A DNA stretch of 64,000 nt from Puccinia triticina (lineage: Eukaryota > Basidiomycota > Pucciniomycetes > Pucciniales > Pucciniaceae): the NCBI RefSeq assembly GCF_026914185.1, contig NC_070565.1, forward strand, positions 2,728,001 to 2,792,000, given 5' to 3'. Both the position numbers and the translations under genes were made by a program. The notes beneath the pieces are model-generated. The model saw only the letters and a program-made list of their open reading frames with translations, did not search any database and was not told the DNA's origin. The stretch's first letter is position 1; each line of letters begins with the position of its first letter. Positions 22,105 to 34,739 of this stretch are shown here, in pieces.

Positions 22105-22190
22105 GCAAGTAACACCGGTGTTGGTATCCTGTACAAATTTCTGACATGCAAGTAACGCCGGCGTTGGTATGCATGTAACGCCGGCGTTGA
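22105..22190. repeat. Three spaced palindromes GTAAC(G/A)CCGG(C/T)GTTG
   Basis: The motif occurs as AACACCGGTGTT once and AACGCCGGCGTT twice, each preceded by GCAAGT or GCATGT and followed by GG(T)AT. Spacing is about 20-45 nt. Confidence 0.7.
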
Positions 22191-23238
22191 TTTTCTTTCT
22201 GTATTAACCAAGTCCGTTCAATGCTGATCAATGATCATTCTGCTTGATTGGACAGGGTGAGAAATCTATAACCCAGTCTGTTCAAGCAGATTGCTTGAAC
22301 AGATGCTAACAGATGTCATGGGGGGAGGCAGTGGCTTGGGTGTATGTACCAGCCATTGGGTGAAGGATGTTGGAGCCGCTTCACACCTCCTCAGCGAGGC
22401 ATACTTGCGCTATCTGGAGGACTGCGGCCATTAAGACTGATTGGACAACTCCAAGTCTGCTGGAAGGTCCCCATAAATTTGTACTCCATCCCTGTAACCA
22501 ACTCCGTTCAACGGACTTGCTTTGAATCCATTCAGTTTTCCCTTGGGGATGTGTAGATTGCTTGTACAGACATCCACACCTGGGTAATTGACTTCAATGT
22601 CATTGATAACCACTTCCACAACAATTCTGCTTCATCAGACTTGGTTGCACACCAACAACCAAGTCTGTTGAAGCAATCAGCTTCATCGGACTTGGTTACA
22701 CATCTATAACCTTGAAAATGGCTGATTGTACCCATCCGAACCTTCAACATTACTTCCTGCTCTGAAGTGCATGGATTTGCAAATTGTACCACATTCAATG
22801 AGACTCAATTTAAAAAAAGGGGTACAACCATAAAAAAGAACCATCTGCTGGAACAAGCTCAGCAGGGGTTTTGCAAGGATGTCCAGCAGCCCTATGGAGG
22901 AATGGGTGGTTGATGGATGGATGGCTGTCTGCCCAAGAAGGTAAGTTACAAGGCTGTGTGCATGCCTCTTTTTGGCCATAAACACTAGGTGTGTAATAAT
23001 GAATACAAGGGGAAATGGAGGCTTTCCAGACCCCAGGTGTCAGCCATTGGCTAGTCCAGACAGTGCCAACGCTAACACGACAAGCGCCACAGAAGACGGG
23101 TGCGCGCCAAATGCCATTCCAGGCACAACACGCACCACAGATGACACGTGCGCGCATAAGCACAAACAAGCTGGGGATTCAACCAGATGTGAATCCCTGC
23201 TGTTGGTTGTCATGCTTGGCTAGGTGATTCTCACCAGT

Positions 23239-23786
23239 TGTTGTGCTTGAGTGAGCACAACCACGCGAATTTTCTACGTGTGGATTGTGATCAAACAAGA
23301 AGATTGTGAGAACATGAAGCCTACACGTGTCCAGTTTCCTAGGCTATAAAGACCTGGGACCTTTGAGCAAAAGGAGGTTCCTCAGATTTATATAGATTAC
23401 TATGTCCGTCTTTCTTGTTTGATACAAAACAACCGGGACTTTTATATCTAAGTTATATCTCAACCTTTTCTATCCTCAAGACTCCTTCACCTTGACTCTC
23501 CCACCTCCGCTTCTGCTAACTCTTCCACCCTTGTCGCCAACTCCTCCATCTACAACCCTCCACCCCTTCCAGCTTCTCCTCACTCGCTACCTTCTTAGGT
23601 AAGCTCGAGTTTTCCTTTATGAACCTCTTCAGGTTCAGGTACGGCTTAGCTCTACCAGCCCCTCCAACGGAGGCGCGGCTTTCTCCTCCCGCATCGCGGT
23701 TGAGTCGAGCGTGTTTTCCTTTTTAGGAACTCACAAATTGTTCTTTTCCACTCAGGGCGTCGCCGCTTTAGAGACGCGCCCTGACA
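23239..23786 (+). mobile_element. Probable solo LTR, ~548 bp
   Basis: The sequence begins TGTTGTGCTTGAGTGAGC and ends CGCGCCCTGACA. It contains a TATA-like GGCTATAAAGACC near 23342 and a pyrimidine-rich segment. Only CCAG (4 of 5 bases) is shared by the two flanks, so the boundaries are less sure than for the other LTRs. Confidence 0.5.
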
Positions 23787-23850
23787 CCAGGCCCATTGGC
23801 ATCAGCTTCCACACCAGAATTGGCTGCTTGGGGGCAAGCCTCTCTGTGAG

Positions 23851-24246
23851 CAACAATGGGAAGTTATGTTATCTGTAACAAAAAGTAACGGATAATGTAA
23901 CTGAATTGGTGCAGTTGTTGTTGTGCTCACAGCAAAAATATTTTTAGTTATGTTTTTATTTTCTGTTTTATTAGACCTGTTACATTATCCTCCACAATCT
24001 TAGGGGGACAACGTGCGGATAACACGGGTTTTTTGCCAATTTTCCAATGTTGTCACGCCAGAGAACGTGGTTAGCACTTCATTGGCGCTATTTTTTGTGG
24101 TATTGAGGGGGAAATCCGCCTCAGTTACGTTGTCCAAATGTGTGAAAGCATATTTTACCAACAATAAAATACTATCTGGTAACTGAGGGAAGTTACATTA
24201 CAAAAATCTCTCTGGATAACATAACATAAGTAACTTCCCATTGTTG
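23851..24246. mobile_element. CAAC...GTTG foldback element, 396 bp
   Basis: Ends CAACAATGGGAAGTTATG and TAACTTCCCATTGTTG are inverted. Flanks ctgtgag (23844-23850) and ctgtgtg (24247-24253) match at six of seven bases. The interior is rich in GTAAC/GTTAC motifs and can fold back. It belongs to the same group as 32047-32436 and 36587-44865. Confidence 0.8.
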
Positions 24247-24512
24247 CTGTGTGACAGAGACACTGTGGGGCCCTCCTCCAGAGAGGCTTTGTTAAGCTTG
24301 AGCTCCAGATGCTGGGGGGCAGGGACTTGAAGTGCTGCACACAATGTGTGTCCTCTGCACACAAGCTTGGCATATCATACTGGGTGGTCTCAGAATATTC
24401 AATTTTTTGAGTGAGTCTCTGACCTTCAGGCAACACACATATCAAGCAGTTGAATGAATTTTTGGGAAGTTTTGATTACTTGCAGGAGCAACCAACCTGT
24501 TAGCTACCTGGA

Positions 24513-24862
24513 TGTGAGCCGCAGACCTTGCGGACTCACAGAAAGGATCACAGGGGAATCACGAACCGACACCAAGCACCCTACATAGTCCCTCCAGTCT
24601 TGCCTCTCCTAGCTTGGCAGGGAAGTACTGAGACTTCCCCCAAGCTAGGTGAGTGACCTTCCTTTCTCCTCCTTTTCCTTTTCCCTTTTTCTCTCTTTCT
24701 TCTCCCCCAAGTTATATATAGGAGGGAAGTACTGAGACTTCCCCCAAGCTAGCTCCTTTCCCCTGCAATAAACAGACAGAGGTTCTAGAAATCTCGCCCC
24801 TTGTGCCCTCGTCCTCGCCCCTTGACCTCGTCTAGTGAAGCGCTCTACAGCGAGCGCTTACA
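24513..24862 (+). mobile_element. Solo LTR, 350 bp, TSD CTGGA
   Basis: The sequence begins TGTGAGCCGCAGACC and ends GCGAGCGCTTACA. CTGGA flanks both sides (24508-24512 and 24863-24867). Inside are a TATATATAGG box (about 24713) and an AATAAA signal (about 24767), in the order expected for an LTR promoter and polyadenylation site. The segment GGGAAGTACTGAGACTTCCC occurs twice (about 24620 and 24724). Confidence 0.88.
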
Positions 24863-24867
24863 CTGGA

Positions 24868-27800
24868 TGGCCAGCCAACCACACTAACCCACTGGGTAGA
24901 TGGGTTGGATAAACCAAAAAAACATACCAACCATGCTGCCTTGCGGGTTGGCATAGTTGGAGTAGTCTCCCTGACATCCCTGCAGGGAAGAACAGCCATT
25001 GGGTGGTTGGGCAGGTTCAGGCCACCCTGAAGGTCTTCTTTCATACAAGGACAGCAGGGCCCAAATATGACGGAAGGGTTATGGTCTGATCTACCAAGAG
25101 AAAGATGTTTTGAAATCAAGGCCAGAGGCAAGCAAAGTGGACAGAGTAAAAAAGAGATTGGCTTAGCCAATAGCAGACAATTTCTGAAGAGGACATATAT
25201 AACTTACTTGAAGGGGCTAATGGGCCTTCGTGGATAAGACAGTGAGTGGTGTGGAACTCTCAAGCAACAGGTAAGTATGAGCTTGGAGGGGAAATGTGGG
25301 ATGTCACAGATAATGACATGCTACCAGGGTGCTGGAAAGGCTGCCCTCCTGTAATAACTCTGGGAGTACACTAGAGTCAGTCTGGTACTTTCTTTTGAGA
25401 AATTTTAGTCTAAATTTTATTACTTAATAAACCTTGTAGGAATTTGAGTGTTTGTGGCAATTTTTGAAGTGATGAATGCTATATATGTAAAATATAAACT
25501 AGTTCAGAAATGGGGAAAAAGGAAACAAGAAGGGGAAAAGAAGGCCTCTTTTTATAGAGGAAAACTCATCTGAGAGTGGGTTTTAGATGTGCAATAAAGT
25601 ATGTAGTGTGAGATGGAAATAATAAGGAATGAAAAGAAGTTTTAATATAGTGTGAAAAAAAAATGGCTACTTTGGAAAAGCTGTACCGTGTGTAATAAAA
25701 ATATACCAAATTGGGAAGATGTTGTGAAAATAAAATACTTGCAGCTTTCACCCTAATTACTTATAAGACTAGACTTAACCTTTGAATTCCGTGGGGATGA
25801 TCATATCTTTAATTTTGACGTGTGAAGACAAATCCTAGTACTTATGAATATGTGAAAAATCAGCTGATGAGGGCGCTTTTGGATGAAGAAGTTTTTTACA
25901 GAAAAATGTATGTGAAATCTTTAAAAATGTTTACATTACATTATCCATGCTTTTGAGTATGTACTATGTATCATGCTATAACTTATATGTAATATGTAAT
26001 TTAATACTATTTAAATAAAGTACCACATTGATTGATCTTACCACAGGGGGCTAAAGTGCGCACACGGGAACAGATGGTCAAGACTAATGATGATTTACTT
26101 AGAGCATTCACATTTTTTTGCGGAATTCTTGGGTCAGGTAAGCCTGTGTTTGTGGGTAGGTTAGCTGACCAAGGCTATCTTGGGTGGGCAAACACATTTT
26201 TTGGGTCAGCTTCAGGCTCAAGTGACCTGAAATGAGCCAGAGATCAACCTAGTCTGAGGGTAGATTTCATTTTAAGGCTTGCTAAATTCAGCTTACCTTA
26301 GCCTGAAATAAAACCTGAGGTTTGTTGACCTGGGGTTAGCCTGGACCAATCAACCTGCCAGTTGGTTTAAGTTGCCTAAAATTGTCAACTTAACCCAATA
26401 AATGTGAGTGCTATTAGGAGTCTCAGGGCTTGAAAGGACTACCAAAAAAGTATTCAACATGTGGGTGAAAGATTGAAGAAACACAATGAATAAGAAGAAA
26501 ATTTACATGCATAAATGAGTGAATGATATGTTTGTGACAGGGAGAAAAAAGAAGGATAGCAGAATTGAGTGAAATTCCAACAAGTTGGAGTCTGGAGTCT
26601 GGAGTTCTGGGGGTTCTGGATGCTAAGTTGGTAGATTGCAGGATGAGGAAGCTGTCTAGATCTCCAGCTCCTTTGAACTATGAGAGAAACCGCATTGGTG
26701 CAGGTGCAAGTTTGGGAGTATGTTGTCCTGGATTAGTGCTACTCCTGGCAATTGACGGCATCAGCCAGGAATAAATATTCATGTAAGTATGGGGTATGCA
26801 CCGGCAGATTATTTCATCTGTGTCAGGTGCATAACTTTGAGTGTGAGCAGTGTTTACATGCATGTGAAAACTGCTTACTTGCAGGATTAGCAAGGAGTAA
26901 AGTTGCTCCTGGATACTCCATTTCCTACTCCAGGCAGTAATTAATCCAAAACTAATCCGCCCCAATGTGGTTGAGGGGTTGGATTGGTTAGGCTAATCCA
27001 AGCTAAAACCACGACCAATGTGGTTGCTCTGAGTGTACAGACTGTAACATGTATGTGAAAGGCTATTTACAATGTGAAGTACCTGCTACAGCTCATAACA
27101 CCGGCCACCCAAGTCACTTTCCCAGTGGAGCCATGGTGTATGCTGACTCTAAGGCTGACAATCTGGTACTCTGTGTGCTCAAATAAGATCACTGGCATTT
27201 AAAAAATTCTCTTAAATTCATTTGATAATGTAACACACTGCTGTTACAAGTAACAGTAACTGTAATGGATGGAAAATTGTGTGAAGAGAGAAGATCAAGT
27301 GAAATTGTGGTAACTCAGTAGTAATGGGAGGCTTGATATAAGCAGAAAGAAGTGCAAGCATACAAGTACTAGTACTACATACAGGATTGACCAATCCAGC
27401 AGTAAATCCTTTGTGGTTGGCCATAGCAAATGGGCATTTGTGTTGAATGATCATTTTGGAAAGTGGTTTGGGGTCTGAGGCTCCAATTTTTGCTTCTCTT
27501 GGCTGACAATTTTGTCCAAATTGTGCCCAGTGGCAGGATCACCCTTGATGTTGTTTTTGTTGGAAAAAGAACCAGAACCCACCATTGTTGAAATTCCATG
27601 AGTGTCCCAGTCTCTCTTCCCTCATCTGTCCCTTCCCTGTCACACATTTCTCTCCCTGTCACTCTCTCATTCCCTCCAGATGCATATTCATTGTTCACCT
27701 TCTGTCCCACAAATCAGCCCCATTGTTGTGATAGCTTAAAGTCCCTCAGCTTAGATAGAAATGAAATCATCTGCTTCTCCGTGCATTTCCCTGAGGTCTC

Positions 27801-28860
27801 CACAGGATACAACTTCTTGTAGCGTGTGCACTTTTCCGCCACGCAAGCTAGCAGCTTTTTGCCCTCCTAGAGGGGTCCCTTGGCCCCTTTTTTGTCTCAC
27901 TCAGAGTATCTCTGAGCTTGTTGTTCCTCAGGCCCCTCTGCCCTTCCTCTCAGCCTCAACCTCAGTTCACAGCCTCAACAGCCATGTTGAGTTGACTCCT
28001 AGACTTGAGGTAAAGGTTGGATATGAAAAACTCTGTGAGCAAAGTCAGTCAACCTGGCCCAGGGGCATACAGGGGCTGCCAGACGGGCAGCCTGCGCCTG
28101 CCAGACTAGGGTTGGGCCTGGGTCTGTTGGGTTGGGCCAACATCACAAATTTCCCCAAAAAGCTGACCCAAACCCGGCCTGAACCTGGCCGGTTTCGGGT
28201 TGCCCATCGGCGGGCCCACAGAATTTTAAATTCAAGCCTATGGGAGTGAAAGCACTGTTATAGGGGGACGTATCCGCGGATATCCGCTTATGTCCACACG
28301 CTTGCGACCATCGGATCGCGGCTATCTGGCATGATGATCCGCGTCCGCTAGGCAGATAGGCCGGATTGCTACCTAGATATGTCGGATTGCTCACCGGATA
28401 TCCCACAGGGGATATCTGGCTAAGGGTTGAAGTTCAAGCTTCATTGCAACCGCTTCCCATCCTTTACACCAACCACCTTGGTCCATCGGTTACCATTCTC
28501 AACAGACACTCCCCCAGAACCTTACGCCGGACAACCATGATGAGTACCCATTTCTTGTTGATCTTGCTCTCCTCTTTTTCCTTTGCCCTGGACACTTCCG
28601 TAGTCTCATGATATTTCCGAAAGCGGGATTCCCTTCTCAGTCTTGCGGTCTTCTCTACCAAATCTTGAAAAAGAAGTCCCTCACTTTCTTCTGTCCTCTG
28701 ATGACATGTAATCCAGTCCACCGCTAGCTTTCCGGCCGCCTCTGTCCCTCCCTGTACTTCCTTATTCGCATGTATCTCTTCAGCAGTCATGAATGCAACC
28801 ACGCAGCAGTAGAGACTAACTTTGATCTGTATCTTTTCTCTCATCGGGCCGGACTTGCCG
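24868..28860. other. Four kilobases without a recognised gene
   Basis: Only scattered short frames are present, none with a known domain. A GC-rich block at about 28040-28210 (repeated GGGTTGGGCC and inverted AACCCGGCC) and a GATATCCG/CGGATATC-rich block at 28262-28430 look like MITEs. The last ~250 bp probably contain the promoter and first exon of UBC8. Confidence 0.45.
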
Positions 28861-28869
28861 AACTCACAG

Positions 28870-29700
28870 TACGCCGAAGCGTCGGATCGAAACAGATGTG
28901 ATGAAGATGTATGTGCCGCAAAACTCCCTCTCCCCCTCTCTACTTGTACATGCATGACAAAGATCACCGGCAATTTCTTTCAGCTAATGAGAATTGCATT
29001 TTTCCTGTTTAGGCTGATGTCCGACTACGAAGTGACTTTGGTCAATGACAGCATGCAAGAATTCTATGTCAGGTTTTATGGTCCATCAGAAAGTCCGTCC
29101 CACTTTGTCCTCTCCGAAGAATTGAGAAAGATGCACCATGTACTCAAAAAAATGCCCATTTAATTTTCAAAAAATAAATAAATAACAAAAATAGCGCCGT
29201 TTGCGAATGGAGTGTGGAAGATCCATGTCGAACTACCGGACCAGTATCCTTACAAGTCGCCGTCGATCGGCTTCATGAACAAGATTTTCCATCCGAACAT
29301 CGACGAGCTGTCGGGCTCGGTCTGTCTGGATGTGATCAACCAGACCTGGTCGCCAATGTTCGACCTAATCAACATCTTCGAAGTATTTCTGCCCCAGCTG
29401 TTACGTTATCCTAACCCATCAGACCCGCTTAACGGCGAGGCTGCCGCGACGCTGATGCGGGACCCCAAGAGCTACGATACCAAGGTCAAGGGTATGTATA
29501 CACATCCCTTCTCTCTCAAAAACTACCTCCGGCTGACTCAACATCACTCCTCGCACTCTCTAGACTACGTCCAGAGGTATGCGACAAAAGAAAAGGCTGA
29601 CGAGGCCGGCTCGGAGGAAGATGAAGAAGAGGACGAGATGAGTGACCTAGGAAGTTTTGGGGAGGAGGATGACGAGCCGGCGGGCGAGCTTGAGCTGTAA
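28870..29700 (+). CDS. UBC8: Ubiquitin-conjugating enzyme E2 (UBC8/UBE2H), first exon unresolved
   Basis: E2 enzyme of the Ubc8/UBE2H class, which in yeast works with the GID ubiquitin ligase in catabolite degradation of gluconeogenic enzymes. Exons 28870-28908 (phase open at its 5' side), 29013-29092, 29195-29491 and 29564-29700 join with GT-AG introns of 104, 102 and 72 nt. Landmarks in order are [65 protein letters not shown] with the catalytic Cys, and [16 protein letters not shown]. The tail is acidic ([15 protein letters not shown]), typical of this subclass. No ATG lies directly upstream in frame. A short 5' exon spliced to CAG at 28869 is likely but was not identified. Confidence 0.92.
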
Positions 29701-30334
29701 ACAGGCTTCTCCTCTTCAGCCCCACCCCTCCTCCTTCCCTTTTCCATCTTTTTTTCTCATCATCCATGTACAAATTGTTCATCACAACGCCTCAACCCTT
29801 GTTGTCACATTGTATTGTAATCTATAAACCCTTCTCCTTCCTCCTTTAAACAACAACACCAACAAACTTCCCCCTTTCTTCCTCAACATATCTCATCGCT
29901 CCATATTCCTGTCTCCTTCTCTGCTTTGTTTTGCGTCTGTGCTGTTCTTGTGGTGTGGTGCTACAATGGAGGAGGAGAGCCTTGTTTTCCCCCGTTTTTA
30001 GTCTTTTCTTTCATGTCATGTATACCCCTTCTCGTGTTTTATCAAAGTCTTCCTCCAAGGTAACTTACACATCTTGGACCCCCTCTTTCTTATCTAAAGC
30101 CTGCGGAGGTCTATGGAAGATCTCGTGGATAAGACTGGCTTATTATATGGAGATGGTTCGATAGATAAACATTGATAGAGTGATGGTGTATACAACTGTA
30201 CGTGGATTGTGAAGGTTGAAGAACTCAACCACAAAAAACAATCACAACAATTATGTGCCAGATTGACAGGTAAACTTAGCACGCCAAGAAAAACTTTGAT
30301 CCATGGCACCGGGGGGGCAGAGCACCTGATGTGA
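29701..30334. other. 3' flank of UBC8
   Basis: This CT-rich stretch is consistent with a 3' untranslated region, with no further gene recognised. Confidence 0.5.
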
Positions 30335-30731
30335 AGCATCTCGCATTCAGAGTGTCTGAAACTCCACCGCGGGCCCTATATTTGGGGCCCTAAATGGCTC
30401 AACATGGGCCCCGAAGAAAGATATAGGGCCCGCGCAGATTCTCTTTCTTCACCGCAAGGGCTGTATTGACCTGTGGAAGCCAGACAATTGGGGTTATGGT
30501 GGGTGTGAGTGTGTGAAACCCACCCAAGGTGGGAGATATCACATGGGATAGGGAAATAGGGCCAGGTCCTATTGAGCTGTATATATGTACAGTATTTACA
30601 GCTCAACAGGGACTTCCAACCCTTGTCCCTATCATATGGCCCCACATTGGCACTGCGATGGCTGTGGTTTTGACCCGCGGGCCTTATTTGGTTGTGTGGG
30701 GCCCCAAATAGAGCCCGCAGTGGAGATGCTC
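30335..30731. mobile_element. MITE with inverted GAGCATCTCCA-type ends
   Basis: The left side carries AGCATCTC and ACTCCACCGCGGGCCCTAT. The right side carries the inverted ATAGAGCCCGCAGTGGAGAT and GCTCTC. The two TTTGGGGCCC / GGGGCCCCAAATA parts also pair. The left end seems disturbed by a ~20-bp insertion, and no clean target duplication was found. Confidence 0.5.
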
Positions 30732-32039
30732 TCAGTCCCATTCCCAAGTTATGACCATTCACTCATGCGGAGAGCTTTGGGAGAATTGCGCGCCACTTGT
30801 TGCAACTTGGATTGTGCAAGTACAGAAATAAATGAGCTACATAGCCCCACTCTTCTTTTGCAAGAAATAGTAGTTCTGGGTAATTTTTGGTTCAATGAAA
30901 CTATAGTTTTTGCTGCAACAAGTGGGTGTTCCGCTAAACTCAATCTCATCAATAGAGTTTCATACTCCAATTTTCACTCCAATTCAAAGCACCAATTCTA
31001 GATTCTAGAACTCCAAAAACCCCCAATAATCAAGACACAAATGCAGCCAAGATAGAAGTACCTGTGGAGACCACTTCTTCCAAAAATGACACTCACTTTC
31101 AGGAGAAAAATATGCAAGCCAACAAGAGCCAAAAATTTTGCTGGTGTACCCACACAAAAAAGCAATAATGATTGGTTTTTAAGAGGGAATACAATGGCAT
31201 TGTCCAAGATTTTATGGAAGGGAAGCCCTTTAAGGAAGAACAAGTCAATGTAGATTTCCAGCTTGCTACTACTAGTGCCTGACTTTCCACACAGTCAATA
31301 TGGCAATGGGACCAGGGTAACCGTGGCAGGTACGGGTACCTGGTCAATTTTCAGCACAAAATGGGCACCCAGTACTGCTGCGCGTGTTTTGGTGGGTTGG
31401 TGTACCAGCAGTACCTGCTTGTTGTAACTAGCATCATCTATTCTACTAATAAGTATTTTTTCCCTTCTCTTTTGCCTTCACTTTCTTCTTGGCCTGAATT
31501 GCTTCCTTCCACTTAGCCAAGGTCCCTTCTTTGATCTTTCCATTCTTTGAATAGAAGGCATCTGTCATACCTCTGCTTACCAATTGCACCAAAAGCCTGT
31601 GCCTCTTTGACAAAATGTGATTTTGCCCAAGGATGAAACCCCTCTCCACATCAAGGGAGGTTGCTATGTTTTTAGATAATCAGTCAGTTGATGTGCAATG
31701 TAATATATTTGAAGTTTTAAAGGTGATTCACATTCCAAAAGACAATAAAATTGAGCCTTGGGATGTGATTTTGAATATAAAGGCTGGGCAAGTTATCCGT
31801 ATCACCAACAAGCATTCAGGTTATCTTCCACTCAGGTACCCTATACAATAGGGACAGGCCTCTGCAATGGCACTCAACTCCTGGTTACCAGCTTTCAATC
31901 ACTTGTTTTGAAATGTCAGGTATTGATGGGCCCTACTGCAGGAATTGAGACTGCTCTGCTAAAGGTCACCATCATCCATGAGTTGGATGAGGTGTTTGCC
32001 ACCAATTTTTTGCATTTTCAGTTCCTGGTAGCCCCGGTC
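30732..32039. other. Non-coding stretch
   Basis: An inverted pair CCACTTGTTGCAACTT / TGCTGCAACAAGTGG frames about 30792-30928. No recognised protein is present. The small minus-strand frame at 31446-31649 is Lys-rich and without a motif I know. Confidence 0.4.
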
Positions 32040-32046
32040 TTTGCAA

Positions 32047-32436
32047 CAACAAAGGGTAGTTACGTTACGTTGCATTATCCGCGCGATTTTGGTAACGTAA
32101 CTACCCCCGTTATCCGCCCCCCCCCCGTTACTTTACTAGTAACGGGGACATTTCAGGCCCCGCGCGTAACGTAACGGGCCTCATTTTTGAGGCCCGTTAT
32201 TGCGTTATCCCCCGGATAACGCGATAACGGACCATTTAAGGCTTTTTTAGCCTCATTTTTTGCCCGTTCTCAGGGGCTCCGCGCGCCCGGATAACGCAAA
32301 AAGCATAAAAAAAAGGGCTTAATATGGTGCGCTAACGTAATCGCACCGCCGTTACGCGTAACGCGTAGATAACGGCAAAAATTCCGTTACGTTACTGTTA
32401 TCTACGCGTTACGCGTAGCGTAACTACCCTTTGTTG
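32047..32436. mobile_element. CAAC...GTTG foldback element, 390 bp, TSD TTTGCAA
   Basis: Ends CAACAAAGGGTAGTTACG and CGTAACTACCCTTTGTTG are perfect inverted copies over 18 bp. TTTGCAA flanks both sides exactly (32040-32046 and 32437-32443). The interior is made of GTTACG/CGTAAC and GGATAACG motifs in both orientations. Confidence 0.93.
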
Positions 32437-32443
32437 TTTGCAA

Positions 32444-34732
32444 TGACTGTCAACAAGGCTCGGGGTCAGAACCTGGGGTGTGTTGGCAATGAAGTGTTCT
32501 TGCCAAGGCCAGTGTTTGCGCATGGCCACTTATACATCACTTGATGTTAAGCAACAAGTGTTGAAGAAGCATTGGTAGGCTTAGATTAAGAGGAAATAAA
32601 ATCATGTTTGAACTCAAATGTTGTAAATTTGGCAGAGGTCAAAGGTGTGATTGTGCAGAATATTTTGGTATGTGATAATGAAAATAGATTGGTTAGACAC
32701 GTGTGGGGTCATTTCATTAGCCCTGGTAGCTTCTTGTCATCTTTATTTTTTTACTGTATTTGTATTCTTGTTTTGTACTGTGTTGTTTTAATTTAGTTAC
32801 ATAATTTGCTATTGCTGTGCCCTGGAAAAGGTTTACTTGGTTTTGACCCACACCAGAGCCGCGAGTTCCCTAGTCTTCTTGAAAAGCAACTGATTGAACG
32901 GATGGAATTTTCCAAGAAACAAGCAGGAAAATTCCACAGTTATGTGGTGGCGGATGGAATACCCTACAATAGAGGACAGATTGTTGTACCAGTTTACTCC
33001 ACTTTACTGATGGAAATAATGAAGAACCAACACAACACCAATTTGGCGCTAGCTTAACTAAGCCTCTCAAACAGAGGGTCCGGGGGACCCCGCCCGGAGG
33101 GCTCTCCGCAGGAGAGGCTTACCCCTAATGTCTGAAGTCTGGCAGGGAAAGGAAGGATATTCAACCCCAAAATCACTAAATAATTATTTTACAATTAGCA
33201 AAATATGTACAAAAAAAACGAATAGACAGTTTCATTGGCAGTGCTGATGCGCACCCTTGCCCAAAATTTTGAGCAAAAAGCTCCAAAACTAATTGAAGAA
33301 ATCCATTTTGAAGTTCAAAGGAATCCTGAAGGAGATTGAATTGCTCTGAAGCAACGGTGCAAGAGCTGCGTTACGCAAAGCGGTAGCTTAGCAAAAGCAT
33401 AGCGTTTTTGGCCTCCGCTTTGCTGCGCTTTTGATAGCGGGCTGAGCGCTTTGCTTTTGCTAAGCATTTTAATTTTAATTTTTTTATAGCAAGCTATTCT
33501 CAGCGGCTCGTAGTGGCTTTCCGCTTTGCTTGTCGCTGAAGTAGCAGCAAGTCGCTACGCTGTTTGCTAAAGTAGCGGCAAAAAACACCATTTTAGCGGT
33601 TACTTTGCCGCTTCTATAGCGGTATTTCTCGCGCTATTTTAGCGGTGTTAATGTCGCTATAAAGCGACTTGGGGCGCTATCAAGAGGCAATAAATGATTT
33701 GATTGGACTACTAGAGGCCAAGGCGGCTGCGCCGCTGCAATCTGAAGGAGTTAAGTTTCATTTCATTTCAGCTTTGTACAAAAAAGTTTCCCAGAGAATC
33801 TATTTCATTTTTCTACTATGCAGCATGTCAGATAATATAAACAAGGCAGCTTCACTGTTGCAAGCTTCATGGGTACAATCTAGCACAAATAATGTTGAGG
33901 ATTGGTTTTTTCAAACTTGAAAAATTAATTCCATCCGCAGATTGTAGACAATCCTTTTGGGAAGACCTCAATTAGGGGGAATTTGTAGGTTTTTTGCTCT
34001 AGTGCATAACCCTTTTGGGCACCAAAAATTATCTGTATAAAATTCAATCCACGCTGAATCAATTCACAGCCTTGTTCACTGCATTTTGAAAAAAATATTA
34101 GGCTTTGAGTTCTGAAGTGATATCAGTATTGAGTACATCAGAGTCCTTCTCTCTCCAATAGATTGCAACTATTTATCCAATTCTGTGAAAAAATTGCAAA
34201 TATTTTATTGAATGACTCATGAAAAATGGTGAAATTTTCATTAATACAACTGAGTAGGAATACATGTGAGGGGAAGAATACTATGAAATCTGTATACAAT
34301 GATAATGTGAAAGTTCAATACTTCAGATATGTCCATTAAGAAAAAGAGAGAGAATAAATGGCCAATATAGAGAATTGTGGGTGGGGCTAGTCTGCCCAAG
34401 AGCATGTTAGTGTTGATGAAGGCAAGCAAACCACCCTTCAGCAAGCAGGAAAGGCAGGGAAAAATGCCAGTGCTCTTGGACCCGGTGATCAACATATTGT
34501 TTCTCAAGAATAACCACAAGCCTCTGCCAGAAGCAACCCTGCCTGTGAGAATCATCAGTGATGCTGGGTTTAGGAAAGTTTTGGGGGAAAAGAAAGACTG
34601 ACCAATATCCAATTGTGGACTTGGTTACTCCGGGGGTGGTTGACTTGAAGACATCTTCATAGCAGCCATCAAACACACTGAATTTGGTTCTTGTGCGCAC
34701 ATATAAAGGAACATTGGGTCAGAGGTGGTGTA
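32444..34732. other. Repeat-derived DNA, no gene recognised
   Basis: The mini-foldback at 33059-33121 lies here. A fragment beginning CAACGGTGCAAGAGCTGCG (33350) resembles the left end of the giant element and continues in AGCGG/GCTAAGC-rich sequence to about 33680, without a clear right end. Short frames at 32806-33057, 33669-33920 and 34377-34601 are open but carry no domain I can name. Confidence 0.45.
33059..33121. repeat. Mini-foldback, TAAGCCTCTC...GAGAGGCTTA
   Basis: Perfect 10-bp inverted ends surround a GC-rich core with GGGTCCGGGGGACCC and GGAGGGCTCTCC. The inverted complement of this module, with a few changes, is at 54722-54779. Confidence 0.75.
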
Positions 34733-34739
34733 GGTGTAG

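Larger units (their letters stand above)
21055..23238. other. Non-coding, repeat-derived DNA
   Basis: This stretch contains the mini-foldback at 21883-21930 and three AACGCCGGCGTT-type palindromes at 22105-22190. A set of CCAAGTC(C)GTTGAAGCA motifs in both orientations lies between 22200 and 22700 (for example GCTTCATCAGACTTGG and CCAAGTCTGTTGAAGC). No conserved protein was recognised. Confidence 0.5.

Noticed and set aside
22810..23169. Cys-rich minus-strand frame (RARVICGACCAWNG), considered as a secreted effector
   Set aside because: The cysteines come from a repeated TGTGG/GCAC pattern and there is no convincing signal peptide. It overlaps repeat sequence.
28464..28973. 169-codon minus-strand frame overlapping the UBC8 5' end
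   Set aside because: It is antisense to the conserved [11 protein letters not shown] exon and lacks any motif.
33669..33920. Possible TPR-type fragment (YQEAINDLIGLLEAKA)
   Set aside because: Similarity is limited to a few residues, it follows directly on repeat DNA, and I see no continuation or splice sites.
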